Assembly: GCA_016700055.1 (NCBI GenBank) | Contig: CP064997.1 | Span: 558,001 to 622,000 of the forward strand | DNA: 64,000 nucleotides | Reading direction: 5' to 3' | DNA from: Actinomycetota bacterium | Lineage (GTDB): Bacteria; Actinomycetota; Acidimicrobiia; Acidimicrobiales; Ilumatobacteraceae | Shown here: positions 28,095 through 36,591 of the stretch, piece by piece | Layout: every line of letters begins with the position of its first letter | How positions within the stretch are numbered: position 1 is the stretch's first letter | Translations under genes and position numbers: made by a program | The notes under the pieces: generated by a model | Told to the model about the DNA's origin: nothing | Database searches by the model: none | Seen by the model: the letters and a program-made list of their open reading frames with translations, nothing else

Positions 28095-28376
28095 GTGCCC
28101 ACATACCCCAACAACGACGACGCCGTGACCACCTTGGTCGCCGCTGCCCTCTTCGCTCCATCACCGACCGATCTGCTCGCCCGAGCGACCACGTTGGCTC
28201 GCTCGTCCACCCACCGCCAACTGGTCGCGATCGCGTCGGCCTACGTGGCCGGCGACGCCGACCGAGTTCACGTGCTCGCAGCCGACCATGCCTCCGACCA
28301 TCCCGGCGACGTCCTCGTCACCTGGATGGCCGCGGCGGTCACCCCCATCACCTCAACCACAAAGGACCCGTCATGA
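28095..28376 (+). CDS. Small protein coupled to the hydrolase gene
   Basis: 93-aa protein of unknown family, starting at GTG. It is Ala/Thr-rich and helical (AVTTLVAAALFAPSPTDLLARATTLARS), without a signal peptide or cysteines. Its stop overlaps the next start as ATGA, so translation is coupled to the double-hydrolase lipoprotein. The divergent SARP gene is 64 bp upstream. SARP-linked small ORFs of this kind are seen elsewhere, but no function is known to me. Confidence 0.65.
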   Translation: MPTYPNNDDAVTTLVAAALFAPSPTDLLARATTLARSSTHRQLVAIASAYVAGDADRVHVLAADHASDHPGDVLVTWMAAAVTPITSTTKDPS

Positions 28377-30697
28377 GCCACAGAACCTTCCAACGCCGCT
28401 TCGGCGTCATCGGCCTCGCAGCTGCATTGTTCGGCATGACCGCCTGCAGCATCGACGCCTCGAACCAACCGCCATCCACGGCCGAAATGCCTGACGGAAT
28501 GGCCGAAACCTCGACATCGGCAACCCCCGCGTCGACACCGGCAGCGCCAACGACCGCAGCAACACAAGCGGTGATTCGGCCCACCGCAGATGTCGACCAA
28601 CTGGTCCAGGTCGGCGACGGACGTTTGCACATCCGATGCGTCGGCGCCGGCGAAACGACCGTCGTCCTGATCGCCGGGTTCAACGACGGCGGCGACAACT
28701 GGGGTCGCATCACCCCCGCCCTGTCCGGGCAGTCCCGGGTCTGCTCCTACGCCCGCTTCGGCACCGGAGCAAGCGACCCGCCGACGACACCGCAAACCTT
28801 CGCCACCTCCGCCCGCGACCTCCACACCCTGCTGATCGAGATCGGCGAGCTCGCCCCGTTCGTCGTCGTCGGCCACTCCTATGGCGGGGCCCAAGCCGTG
28901 ACCTTCGCCGACACCTACCCCGACGAGGTCGACGGGCTGCTCCTACTCGACGCCACGCCGACGACGTGGACCGCGGCCAGCTGCGCCGTCCCCGACGACG
29001 GCTCCGAAGCCGCAGCAGCGTTCGTCGACCGCTGCGCCGACCCTGCCTTCCCGACCGACAACCCTGAGCAGCTCGACGAGGCCGCAGGCTTCGCCGAAGT
29101 CGCTGCGATCGACACCCTCGGCTTTCTGCCGCTCAGCGTCATGACCGCCTCCGAACACCCCTTCCCCGGTCTCGACCCGGTTGAAGCCACACGCCTCGAC
29201 GGCGTGTGGAATCAAGGCCAGCAGGATTGGATGTCGCTCTCATCGGCCGCCCGACTCACCACGGTCGACGACACCGGCCACTACATCCAACTCGACCGAC
29301 CCGACGCCGTCATCGCCGAAATCCAGAAACTCCTGCCCGCCCCGACATCCGACCCAACGCCGGCACCTCTTCGCTGGGAGCCCTGCGGTGGGCGCCTGCA
29401 ATGCGGCTCGCTCGACGTGCCCATCGACCCCGCCGACCCCACCGGCGCCACGGTCAGCCTGTCGTTGGCTCGCCTGCCGGCAACAGACCCAGACGCCAGG
29501 ATCGGCACACTCATCACCAACCCCGGAGGACCCGGCGGCTCAGGCGTCGACTTCCTCGGCAACGACGGAATCTTCAACGACGAAATCAACCGACGGTTCG
29601 ACATCGTGTCCTGGGATCCCCGCGGCGTCGGCGGCACCGCCCCACTGCAATGCGGCTCGGGATTCTCCGACACCTTCCTTGCCACCGACCTCGCCCCTCG
29701 TGACGCGGCCGGACGAGCCAATCTCGAAGAATCACTCGCCGCCAACGTCGAAGACTGCGTGCAGGGCAACGCGTTGCTCCTCGCCCACATCGGCACCGAC
29801 GCCGCCGTAGCGGACCTCGAAGCGATCCGGCAGGCCCTCGGAGGTGACCCGATCACCTACGTCGGCTTCTCCTACGGCACCCTCATCGGGCTCCGCTACG
29901 CCGAGCAGTACCCCGACGCCTTGCGAGCAATGGCGCTCGACGGCGTCGTTCGACCAGACGCGAACCTCGGAGATCGACTCGTCACACAAGCCGCATCGCT
30001 GGACCGCTCGCTCGCCGAGGTGCTCAACGCCTGCGGGCCCGATTGCCCCATCGACGGAGATCCGGTCCAGGCGTACCGTGATCTCGCCGAATCGGTCCGT
30101 ACCGAGCCCCTGCACTCTGGCGACGCCGAAGTCGGGTTCAACGCGGTCGGCATGGCCGGCATCGCCGTCGCCTACTACGAGGAATATCGCGAAGCGTTCT
30201 ACGAAGCGATCGCCCAAGGCCAGCGCGGCGACGGAATGCTCTTCGAGATGTTCGCTCAAGAGTTCGTCGAGGACTTCGAACTCGGCCCGAACTTCGCGGT
30301 CGACTGCATCGACGTCCCACACCCCACGACTTCGGCCGAGGTCGAGGCGCTCGCAAACCAAGCCGCCGACGCCGCCACCGTGCTCCCCGAACTGAGCGGC
30401 GCCTACGTGCGAGTGTTCGCCATCCCCTGCCTGTCCTGGCCTGTGCCGGCATCGACCAGCGTCGAACCGATCACCGCCGCCGGAGCGCCACCGACCCTCG
30501 TCGTCGGCAACACGGGCGATCCGGTGACACCGTTCGAGTCCGCCGAAAGCGTCGCCACCAACCTGGCGGACGGACATCTGCTCACCTATCTCGGCAGCGG
30601 ACACACCACCTACCGCAAGGACAGCTGTGCCGACGCATCGATCGACTCGTACCTACTCGAACTCATAGTCCCTGCCGAATCGACCGTTTGTGGATGA
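28373..30697 (+). CDS. Lipoprotein with two alpha/beta-hydrolase domains
   Basis: 774-aa secreted protein. A signal peptide ends in the lipobox GMTAC; a Ser/Thr/Pro-rich linker follows. Domain 1 (~75-320) has the nucleophile elbow GHSYGG and a late catalytic His in DDTGHYIQLDRP. Domain 2 (~340-760) resembles actinobacterial tripeptidyl-aminopeptidase/TAP-like hydrolases: NPGGPGGSG oxyanion loop, GFSYGT elbow, VGNTGDPVTPFE with Asp and GSGHTTY with His. Both active sites look complete, so this is a two-headed exported hydrolase. It is the second gene of an operon divergent from the SARP regulator. Confidence 0.85.
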   Translation: MSHRTFQRRFGVIGLAAALFGMTACSIDASNQPPSTAEMPDGMAETSTSATPASTPAAPTTAATQAVIRPTADVDQLVQVGDGRLHIRCVGAGETTVVLIAGFNDGGDNWGRITPALSGQSRVCSYARFGTGASDPPTTPQTFATSARDLHTLLIEIGELAPFVVVGHSYGGAQAVTFADTYPDEVDGLLLLDATPTTWTAASCAVPDDGSEAAAAFVDRCADPAFPTDNPEQLDEAAGFAEVAAIDTLGFLPLSVMTASEHPFPGLDPVEATRLDGVWNQGQQDWMSLSSAARLTTVDDTGHYIQLDRPDAVIAEIQKLLPAPTSDPTPAPLRWEPCGGRLQCGSLDVPIDPADPTGATVSLSLARLPATDPDARIGTLITNPGGPGGSGVDFLGNDGIFNDEINRRFDIVSWDPRGVGGTAPLQCGSGFSDTFLATDLAPRDAAGRANLEESLAANVEDCVQGNALLLAHIGTDAAVADLEAIRQALGGDPITYVGFSYGTLIGLRYAEQYPDALRAMALDGVVRPDANLGDRLVTQAASLDRSLAEVLNACGPDCPIDGDPVQAYRDLAESVRTEPLHSGDAEVGFNAVGMAGIAVAYYEEYREAFYEAIAQGQRGDGMLFEMFAQEFVEDFELGPNFAVDCIDVPHPTTSAEVEALANQAADAATVLPELSGAYVRVFAIPCLSWPVPASTSVEPITAAGAPPTLVVGNTGDPVTPFESAESVATNLADGHLLTYLGSGHTTYRKDSCADASIDSYLLELIVPAESTVCG

Positions 30698-30794
30698 CTT
30701 CCGGCCGGCACGACGTGCGTCGTGAGGTGAGCGACAGTCGAGGACCGCCGACGATCATCGACAAATGGCTAGCCAACAGCCTCGAGGATGAAAC

Positions 30795-30827
30795 GGACGG
30801 ACGCCGCTGATGAAGCGGCGTCCGTCC
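30795..30827 (+). terminator. Strong hairpin after the hydrolase gene
   Basis: Perfect 14-bp stem GGACGGACGCCGCT/AGCGGCGTCCGTCC with a 5-nt GATGA loop, 97 bp after the hydrolase stop. It lacks a T-run. It would end the operon before the IS3 element. Confidence 0.6.
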
Positions 30828-30982
30828 CAGTACCACCCGAAGTCGAAGGCCACAGCGGTGGTTTCCACGATCACCCAGCTGTCGAGCGCCGATCCACGTG
30901 GGCGTTCCGTCATCGGCTTCAGCCACCCGTTGAAGCGCCCCGGGATTCGTGGAGGCTCTCGTGTGCCCCGGGTTTCGCGCGG

Positions 30983-31834
30983 TCAGCTGGCTTGATCGCG
31001 GGCGACGTTGCCGGCGTGGCGTAGCTCGTATTCGATCGGGCTGAGCATCCCGAGCGATGAGTGCCGCCGTTGCCGATTGTGGAAGATCTCAAGGTACTCG
31101 AAGATGGCATTGGCCAACTCGAGCCGGGTGTTCCACCGCTTGCGGTTGAGCAGTTCGACCTGCATGCGCGCCCAGAATGACTCCATCTGACCGTTGTCGT
31201 AGCAGTCCCCGATCGAGCCCATTGACGGCACGAGACCGGAGTCGAGCGCTCGGCGGGTGAATGCCCAGGAGGTGAACTGGGTGCCGTGATCGGAGTGGAT
31301 CACGACACCTTCGGCTTGTCGGTTCTCGATCGCCATCCCGAGCGCGCTCACGACCAGATTCGAGGTCTGTGATGAGTCGATCGACCAGCCCACGACTCGC
31401 CGGGAGAAGGCGTCGAGCACGACCGCGCAGTAGACCTTGCCCTCGCGGGTGCGGTGCTCGGTGATGTCAGTCAGCCATAGCCGGTTCGGCTCGGTCCGGG
31501 CGAAGTCACGGTTCACGAGATCCTCGGCCGTTGGCGTGTTGGGAATCCTGCGGAACTTGGGTCGGCCAGGCAGCCCTACGAGCCCGAGCCGGCGCATCAC
31601 CAGTTCGACCGTGCAGCGCGCGACGGTCATCTGCCGTCCGAGCGTGAGCTCGGCATGCACGCGGCGCGCACCGTAGGTCTGGCGGGACTCGGCATCCACG
31701 ACACCGATGACGTCAGCAATCAACGCGTGACGCACCGAGCGTGCTGACGGCTTGCGCGTGCGCCACGCGTAGTACCCCGATACCGAGACCCCGACGACAC
31801 GGCAGGCAACCTCGACGGGGAGATCCTCGCTCAC
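30983..31834 (-). CDS. IS3-family transposase, OrfB (DDE integrase)
   Basis: 283-aa rve-type integrase domain. The HTH_21-like segment VSGYYAWRTRKPS is followed by WLTDITEH (first Asp), IHSDHGTQF (second Asp) and QMESFWARMQVE (Glu), the DDE triad, and the terminal NRQRRHSSLGMLSPIEYE. It is normally made as an OrfAB fusion: the run CCAAAAG near the end of orfA would allow a -1 slip into this frame. The annotated GTG start is therefore formal. Confidence 0.92.
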   Translation of the reverse strand: MSEDLPVEVACRVVGVSVSGYYAWRTRKPSARSVRHALIADVIGVVDAESRQTYGARRVHAELTLGRQMTVARCTVELVMRRLGLVGLPGRPKFRRIPNTPTAEDLVNRDFARTEPNRLWLTDITEHRTREGKVYCAVVLDAFSRRVVGWSIDSSQTSNLVVSALGMAIENRQAEGVVIHSDHGTQFTSWAFTRRALDSGLVPSMGSIGDCYDNGQMESFWARMQVELLNRKRWNTRLELANAIFEYLEIFHNRQRRHSSLGMLSPIEYELRHAGNVARDQAS

Positions 31835-32139
31835 GATCTGGGCGATGACCTCCCATCGCCTTTTGGGTTGGTCTGTGCCTTCAACAGCTCGTTGGCCCGC
31901 TTCGTGATCGCGAGCTCGGTCTCGAGGTCGCGGATGCGCTTGCGGGCCGCCGTCAGCGCGGCGAGCTCGGCGGTCGTGACACCAGCGACCAGGCCGCGAT
32001 CGATGCGGTCTTGCTTTCGCCAGTTGTAGATCGTCTGATCCGACACACCGAGCTGCGCGGCGATCTCGGCCACAGGCCTGCCAGCCTCGATCAGATCGAG
32101 CACCTTGCGACGGAACTCGACCGGGTACCTCCTCGGCAC
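31831..32139 (-). CDS. IS3-family transposase, OrfA
   Basis: 102-aa DNA-binding subunit. HTH: FRRKVLDLIEAGRPVAEIAA then QLGVSDQTIYNWRKQ, followed by a leucine-zipper-like helix RIRDLETELAITKRANELLK. It overlaps orfB by 4 bp. The slip site lies in codons for NPKG near its end. Confidence 0.92.
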   Translation of the reverse strand: MPRRYPVEFRRKVLDLIEAGRPVAEIAAQLGVSDQTIYNWRKQDRIDRGLVAGVTTAELAALTAARKRIRDLETELAITKRANELLKAQTNPKGDGRSSPRS

Positions 32140-32319
32140 GATGACCTCCTCATCATCAGTGCCCGAGATTCAAGTATCCCGACCGCGCGATCCCCGGGAC
32201 AGACCACTCTCCCACGACAACGGCATCAGCCGATCAGTTGCTGGAGTTCGCTCGCCTCCTGCTGGCCAAGCAGCCGTCGACCTGAGTGCCGTTCGGGCCT
32301 AGGCCATCTCATCGCCAAC

Positions 32320-32337
32320 TATATCGGTACCGGTATA
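32320..32337. promoter_or_regulatory. Palindromic operator/promoter before the Xre gene
   Basis: TATATCGGTACCGGTATA has 9-bp half-sites with one mismatch, centred 17 bp before the Xre ATG. The overlapping TATACT (32334-32339) could be a -10 element. It suits autorepression by the Xre protein. Confidence 0.5.
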
Positions 32338-32345
32338 CTCGAACC

Positions 32346-32666
32346 ATGGCGTCTGAGACCTACTCGCGACACCTCATCCGGATGGCGCGCCGCCAGGCCG
32401 GCCTGACTCAGACCGAGCTCGCTGAGCGCGCGGCCACGAGCCAGGCTGCTGTCTCTGCGTATGAGTCGGGGCGTCGGTCCCCGTCGGTCGACACGTTGGT
32501 GCGGATCCTCGCTGCGACCGGTCTCGAGTTGCGGATGCGCCTGGCCCCGCCCGACACGCACACCTCATCTCTCGCTGCAGCGGAGGCGCTGCTGCCCGCC
32601 GAGCAGCTCGCCGGCCAGCGCGAGCGCGATCGCGCACGGCTCGCGCGGCACCGGACCAGTGCCTGA
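32346..32666 (+). CDS. Xre-type HTH regulator (orphan antitoxin)
   Basis: 106-aa protein with an N-terminal Xre helix-turn-helix, RQAGLTQTELAERAATSQAAVSAYESGRRSPSVDTL, followed by a charged C-terminal helix. The usual job of such genes next to nucleotidyltransferases is as antitoxin/autorepressor. Its 3' end overlaps by 8 bp a nucleotidyltransferase start, but only about 31 codons of that gene remain. ATG at 32346; the palindrome just upstream is a likely operator. Confidence 0.8.
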   Translation: MASETYSRHLIRMARRQAGLTQTELAERAATSQAAVSAYESGRRSPSVDTLVRILAATGLELRMRLAPPDTHTSSLAAAEALLPAEQLAGQRERDRARLARHRTSA

Positions 32667-32752
32667 GCTCGACCCCGGCACAATCGTCCGCGTGCTGAAC
32701 AAGCACGACGTGCGATACGTCGTCATCGGTGGCATCGCCGCCGAGATCCAGG
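32659..32752 (+). pseudogene. Nucleotidyltransferase N-terminal fragment
   Basis: About 31 codons from a GTG: VPELDPGTIVRVLNKHDVRY then VVIGGIAAEIQG, the start of an AbiEii/MNT-like nucleotidyltransferase whose next residues should carry the catalytic DxD. The similarity ends abruptly at 32752, where an unrelated reading frame begins. It overlaps the Xre gene, so this was a two-gene toxin-antitoxin unit. Confidence 0.6.
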
Positions 32753-32890
32753 GTCACCGGCGAAGGAACCAGCGAACGTACCGAATCGTTCGTTCGCGGC
32801 ATCCTCGCGTGGCGGAAAGACCAGGACGGAACTTGGCGGGTCGCTCAGGAACTCCTGCACCAGGATCCGGATCCCCAGCGCACGACGTGA
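32753..32890 (+). pseudogene. C-terminal fragment of an NTF2/SgcJ-like protein
   Basis: Reading frame 2 after the junction gives VTGEGTSERTESFVRGILAW then RKDQDGTWRVAQELLHQDPD and a stop. The W-R-K-x-x-D-G-x-W-R-V pattern is typical of the end of NTF2-like (SnoaL/SgcJ) proteins. The N-terminal two thirds are missing. The fragment is joined directly to the nucleotidyltransferase piece. Confidence 0.5.
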
Positions 32891-33198
32891 CTCGTCTCGA
32901 ACAGTCCGGCCCGGGGGTCGCGGCCATCGTAGTTGCGCACCGGGACGGTGAACGATGCAACCGGTGCGCCCTCGCTGGTCGGGAGGCCAGGCAACTCCCG
33001 CCCCGGCCGCCCGATAGGAGCGGCGAATCCTCGAAGCAAGCCCATTCCGACCGCAGCGGATGACGATCGGTCACCGCCCCGTTCGAGACTATGCAGCGCG
33101 TTGCTTGGGCCGGACTGTGCGGCTCGGAGCTTGTGCATCCGGCGGGTTACGGCACTCGCGCTAGGTTGCGGAAATCCGTACGTGTCGAAAGGACCCTA
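32891..33198. other. Intergenic, no gene recognised
   Basis: No convincing coding sequence on either strand. It holds the leader of the next gene, with GAAAGGA about 8 bases before its ATG. Confidence 0.4.
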
Positions 33199-33573
33199 AT
33201 GAGCGCACGAGAGCCGGCCGAGGTGAGCACACTGTTCGAGCGCTGTTTCGCCGACGGTGATCTGGAGGGTCTCATGGCTCTGTATGAGGACGATGCCGTC
33301 TTTCCTACGCCGCATGGCACTTCGACTGGGCACGACGAGATCCGTGCGACGCTCAAGGCATACCTCGATTCCGGCGCCAAGCTGACGTTTGGCGAGTCTC
33401 TTGTCTTCCCTGCCGGGGACCTAGCGCTGATCCACACGCCGTGGACCATGCGGATGCCTGATGGGTCGAGCCCTGAGGGGGCAACTGCCGAGGTCGTCCG
33501 CCGTCAGCCTGACGGCAGCTGGAAATACGTGATCGACAACCCCGACGGGACAGCACTGCTCCATCATGAGTGA
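33199..33573 (+). CDS. NTF2-like (SnoaL/SgcJ-type) protein
   Basis: 124-aa cone-shaped NTF2 fold: EVSTLFERCFADGDLEGLMALYEDDAVF is the usual first helix pair, followed by GHDEIRATLKAYL and a beta sheet ending in PDGSWKYVIDNPDG. Some members are ketosteroid-isomerase-like enzymes, others only bind ligands; the function here is unknown. ATG with GAAAGGA upstream. It is a full-length relative of the fragment just before it. Confidence 0.8.
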   Translation: MSAREPAEVSTLFERCFADGDLEGLMALYEDDAVFPTPHGTSTGHDEIRATLKAYLDSGAKLTFGESLVFPAGDLALIHTPWTMRMPDGSSPEGATAEVVRRQPDGSWKYVIDNPDGTALLHHE

Positions 33574-33701
33574 CGGGAACCGACACCGAAGCCGGTGTCG
33601 TCTCGACTGAGTGTTCCGTCCCCATCGGTATGACGGTGCGGCGGCGCTTCACGGTACGAACGGCCGCACGATCGTTCAGCGCCGGCGTTCTCCGGCGAGG
33701 G

Positions 33702-33761
33702 CGTCAGGAGTCTCGACTCACGATGAGCCGTTGGCCGTCGGGTGCGATCGAACCGCAGCAG
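33702..33761 (-). pseudogene. Duplicated 3' end of the beta-lactamase/propeller gene
   Basis: 60 bp matching 34526-34585 with three mismatches. On the minus strand it encodes CCGSIAPDGQRLIVSRDS and stop, the same C terminus as the intact gene. No other part of that gene is present, so this is a scar of a second copy or a recombination product. Confidence 0.7.
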
Positions 33762-33838
33762 CGATCCGGCGCTAGATGTCGCTATCGAGCATGCGGTTGA
33801 AGCCACCATCTGCAGACTCCGCCGCCTAGCGTTGGCGC

Positions 33839-34138
33839 ATGTACCGCGCATTGGTGATGTTCCCCAAGTCAGCCGGTCCGGCGGAGGTAGACGCTCTGAT
33901 CGAGGGCATCGCGTCGTCGTTCAAGGCGAGTGCAGGCAGCCAGCCGATCACGCGCAGCGTGGGCTCACTCATGGGTCCGGGAGCCAAGTCCGGAAAAGCG
34001 GGCTGGATCCTCGAAGCCGACTTCCCCACCCTCGAGGATGCGATGACGGCGCTGGACGCCGAAGACTTCCAAGACGTGAAGGCGGCTACCGAGACGCTGA
34101 CTTCCACCATCCTCCTATTCGAGATTGAGAAAGTGTGA
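33839..34138 (+). CDS. Small protein, probable dimeric alpha/beta-barrel fold
   Basis: 99 aa starting MYRALVMFPKSAGPAEVDAL; the pattern of beta strand, helix, a GSLMGPG loop, strand, helix (LEDAMTALDAEDFQDVKAA) and final strand ILLFEIEKV resembles the EthD/Dabb ferredoxin-like barrels. No catalytic residue can be assigned. It stands alone on the plus strand. Confidence 0.65.
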   Translation: MYRALVMFPKSAGPAEVDALIEGIASSFKASAGSQPITRSVGSLMGPGAKSGKAGWILEADFPTLEDAMTALDAEDFQDVKAATETLTSTILLFEIEKV

Positions 34139-34142
34139 GCGC

Positions 34143-34350
34143 CCCCGAAGTGCCGGTCGAGGACGCTTCGACCGGCCAGGGCAAAGACACGTGATGTCTT
34201 TCGTGAAGTCGTGAGCGCAGAATCGTGTCATGGATCGAGCGAGTCGAATTGACACCGACCCCCGTCCACCGGCGAACTGCCTGGTCAGCGCAGGGCGTTC
34301 TCCGGCGAGGGCGTGTAAGGGGCGTGCGAGAGCCGGAGTCGATCTCGAAC
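34143..34350. repeat. Degenerate repeat block in a gene-free stretch
   Basis: Gene-free 34139-34527 contains two segments also found at 38.13-38.41 kb: CCCCGAAGTGCCGGT...GATGCTTCGAC-type sequence followed by CGTGATGTC, and then ACCCCCGTCCACCGGCGA with AGGGCGTG and GGGGCGTGCGAGAG. The copies are diverged, so they are old. The rest of the stretch shows no coding potential I trust. Confidence 0.55.
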
Positions 34351-34527
34351 GCAAAGAGATCGTGCCGGGAGCCGCCCGGGCGATCGCCCACGAACCGGCA
34401 GTCCGGAAACCGGACGCTAGGCGCAGCCCTCGTTACCCGGCACCCCGCCGAAGGCACACCGCGGTCGGCGGAGCCGTCAACCGGCAGCGGTGTGGGGCGC
34501 CGTCTCGGCGTCTTCGGCGTGGCGACG

Positions 34528-36591
34528 TCAGGAGTCTCGACTCACGATGAGACGTTGGCCGTCGGGCGCGATCGAAGCGCAGCAGCCTTCGATGACGACT
34601 GCTTCGGTCATGCCGTCGAGCTCTACTGCGACGACCGACTCGTTGTCGCGTGTCAGCAGGATGGAATGCCCGTCGGGTGACCAAACGGGGAAGTCGCCAG
34701 GCGCAACGTCGATGTGGTCGCCGCTGTCGAGGTTGAGGATGGCGACGAACGGTTCGTCGTTCCGCTGTGTGACGTACGCGATGCCGTTGCCGTCAGGCGA
34801 CCACTCGGGCCAGGCGAAGTCGCCCTCGGCCAGCAGCTCGGCTTCACCCGTGCGGACATCCGTCCACCACAGGTCACCGAAGCGGTCACCTTCGGTTCGG
34901 GTGCGGGCGAACACGATCTTGTCCTGATCGGGCGACCAGCTGTGGCCAAGCACGTCACCGAAACCTTCGGTGAGCGGCCGCGCCTGCTCAGTCGTGGGAG
35001 CGAGCAGCCACAGGTCGTACTCGGGCAACGGCATGCGAGTCGGCGCCCCGCGGTCGCTGGCGAACGCGATCAGGGTGCCGTCGGGAGACCATCGGGGCAA
35101 GACATCGGCCGCTCCGTCGTCGGTGAGGCGGCGGACGCCGGTTCCGTCGGCGGTGGCCAGGTAGATCTCAGGATTCAGATCGTCCGCAGCGCCGAAGGCG
35201 ATCTGTCTGCCATCCGGCGACCAGTCTGTGAACACTCCCGACGACGGCACCGGGAGAACGGCTTCAGCGCCGAAGTTCTCGCGAACGATGAGCGACCTGG
35301 ACCCACAGGAGGACTCCGCCGACGTCGGTGCGTCGCTCACCGTCCGCAGCACGGCGTCGACGACATCCAGGGTTGGCAGCCGTCGCTCGAAGACGGGGCC
35401 GACCTCCTGGGTGATCACGACGACGACATCGAGGTCGGGTACCACGGCGATGGCCTGGCCGCCGTAACCGCCCGCCGACCACACGTCGTGACCCGCGACG
35501 TCCGACGTCGTGATGCCCATACCGGCGCCCTGGCGAACGAGGCTCGTCGACGTTGCGGCGATCACCTCATGGCACCCGAAGTCGCTCCGGACCTCCGCCA
35601 TCGCCTCGATCCACGCCGACGGCACAAGCTGTTCGTCTGCCCATCGGCCCTCGTCGAGGAGCAGCTGCCCGAGACGGGCGAGCTCACGCGGAGTCAGGAA
35701 CGCGTAGCTACCGCCGGTCACGTTGCCGTAGGGCGTCTCGTGCCAGTGATCGACCGAGACCTCCATCGGGCCGAGGATCCGCTTGTGGACATATCGACAG
35801 AACCCGCCCGGCGCTCGGCGATCGAGACCGAGGGCGACCATCTCGTAGTTGTCGGTCACGTAGGCGTAGGTGCTGCCCGGCTCGGCCGCGAGCGGAGCGT
35901 CGGCGACGACCTCGGCCGAGAACGGCTCAGTGGCTTCGGTCGCCAATCCGCTGCGCATCGACAGCAGCTGTTCGAGCGTGACTCCAGCTGCGGGGTGCCC
36001 GGCGGTCTCGTCGACCCACTCCCCCAGGGTCGTGTCGAGCCCAGCGACGATCCCGTCGTCGGCCGCGGCCCCGATTGCCAGCACGGTCAGGAGCTTGGTC
36101 GTGGAGAAGACGTTGTGGGCATGCGCGGCGTCGCCCCCGTTGAAATACTCCTCCACGACGAGCTCTCCTCGGCGGGCAACCAGCAAGCTCAGCACCGTCG
36201 AGCTCAGCCCCACATCGTGTACAACCGACTCCAGTCCCGTCGCATCGAACCCCTCCTCGCCTGGCGCGGTGGCTGGCCAGTCGAGGACCTCGTCATCCAC
36301 ATAGATGTCGTCCGCCGGCGTCGGCGCGCCCCGCTCGTCGGCGCGCTCGTTCTCACACGGCTCATCCGCCTGTCGCAGCCGCGACGATGCTCCTGTCGAG
36401 GTCGGCGGAACGCCAACCTCAGCTGACGGTTCGCTCTCGGGGCTGCACGCCGCAAGGGTTGCCATGGCAAGCACCGCAGCAACCAAGCGGCGCGGGGTTC
36501 GACGAGGAGCGGGCACGGTCGGCAAGACCGTGCCCGGCCGGTCGGTTCGTCGAGCCCGTCCGAATTCGTGATCGACGAAATGCGGAGCCAT
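34528..36591 (-). CDS. Lipoprotein with beta-lactamase-like and PD40-propeller domains
   Basis: 687-aa exported protein. Lipobox AMATLAAC near residue 48, then a class-C-type serine hydrolase domain (~100-430) with SxxK as STTK, a YVTDN tyrosine motif and SAGGYGG in place of KTG; then five to six TolB/PD40 blades, each with the WSPDG signature (DWSPDGRQIAF, RWSPDGTLIAF, EWSPDGNGIAY). Such fusions may act on peptides or esters at the cell surface. Its ATG overlaps the stop of the small ferredoxin gene by one base (TGATG). The 3' end is duplicated at 33.7 kb. Confidence 0.85.
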   Translation of the reverse strand: MAPHFVDHEFGRARRTDRPGTVLPTVPAPRRTPRRLVAAVLAMATLAACSPESEPSAEVGVPPTSTGASSRLRQADEPCENERADERGAPTPADDIYVDDEVLDWPATAPGEEGFDATGLESVVHDVGLSSTVLSLLVARRGELVVEEYFNGGDAAHAHNVFSTTKLLTVLAIGAAADDGIVAGLDTTLGEWVDETAGHPAAGVTLEQLLSMRSGLATEATEPFSAEVVADAPLAAEPGSTYAYVTDNYEMVALGLDRRAPGGFCRYVHKRILGPMEVSVDHWHETPYGNVTGGSYAFLTPRELARLGQLLLDEGRWADEQLVPSAWIEAMAEVRSDFGCHEVIAATSTSLVRQGAGMGITTSDVAGHDVWSAGGYGGQAIAVVPDLDVVVVITQEVGPVFERRLPTLDVVDAVLRTVSDAPTSAESSCGSRSLIVRENFGAEAVLPVPSSGVFTDWSPDGRQIAFGAADDLNPEIYLATADGTGVRRLTDDGAADVLPRWSPDGTLIAFASDRGAPTRMPLPEYDLWLLAPTTEQARPLTEGFGDVLGHSWSPDQDKIVFARTRTEGDRFGDLWWTDVRTGEAELLAEGDFAWPEWSPDGNGIAYVTQRNDEPFVAILNLDSGDHIDVAPGDFPVWSPDGHSILLTRDNESVVAVELDGMTEAVVIEGCCASIAPDGQRLIVSRDS

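Larger units (their letters stand above)
30942..32180 (-). mobile_element. IS3-family insertion sequence
   Basis: About 1.24 kb with two overlapping transposase frames. Proposed ends are imperfect inverted repeats, GGGATTCGTGGA at 30942 and the complement of TTCAAGTATCCC ending at 32180 (9 of 12 match). No target duplication is evident, so the exact borders are uncertain. It sits inside the ssrA island between the hydrolase operon and the Xre gene. Confidence 0.75.
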
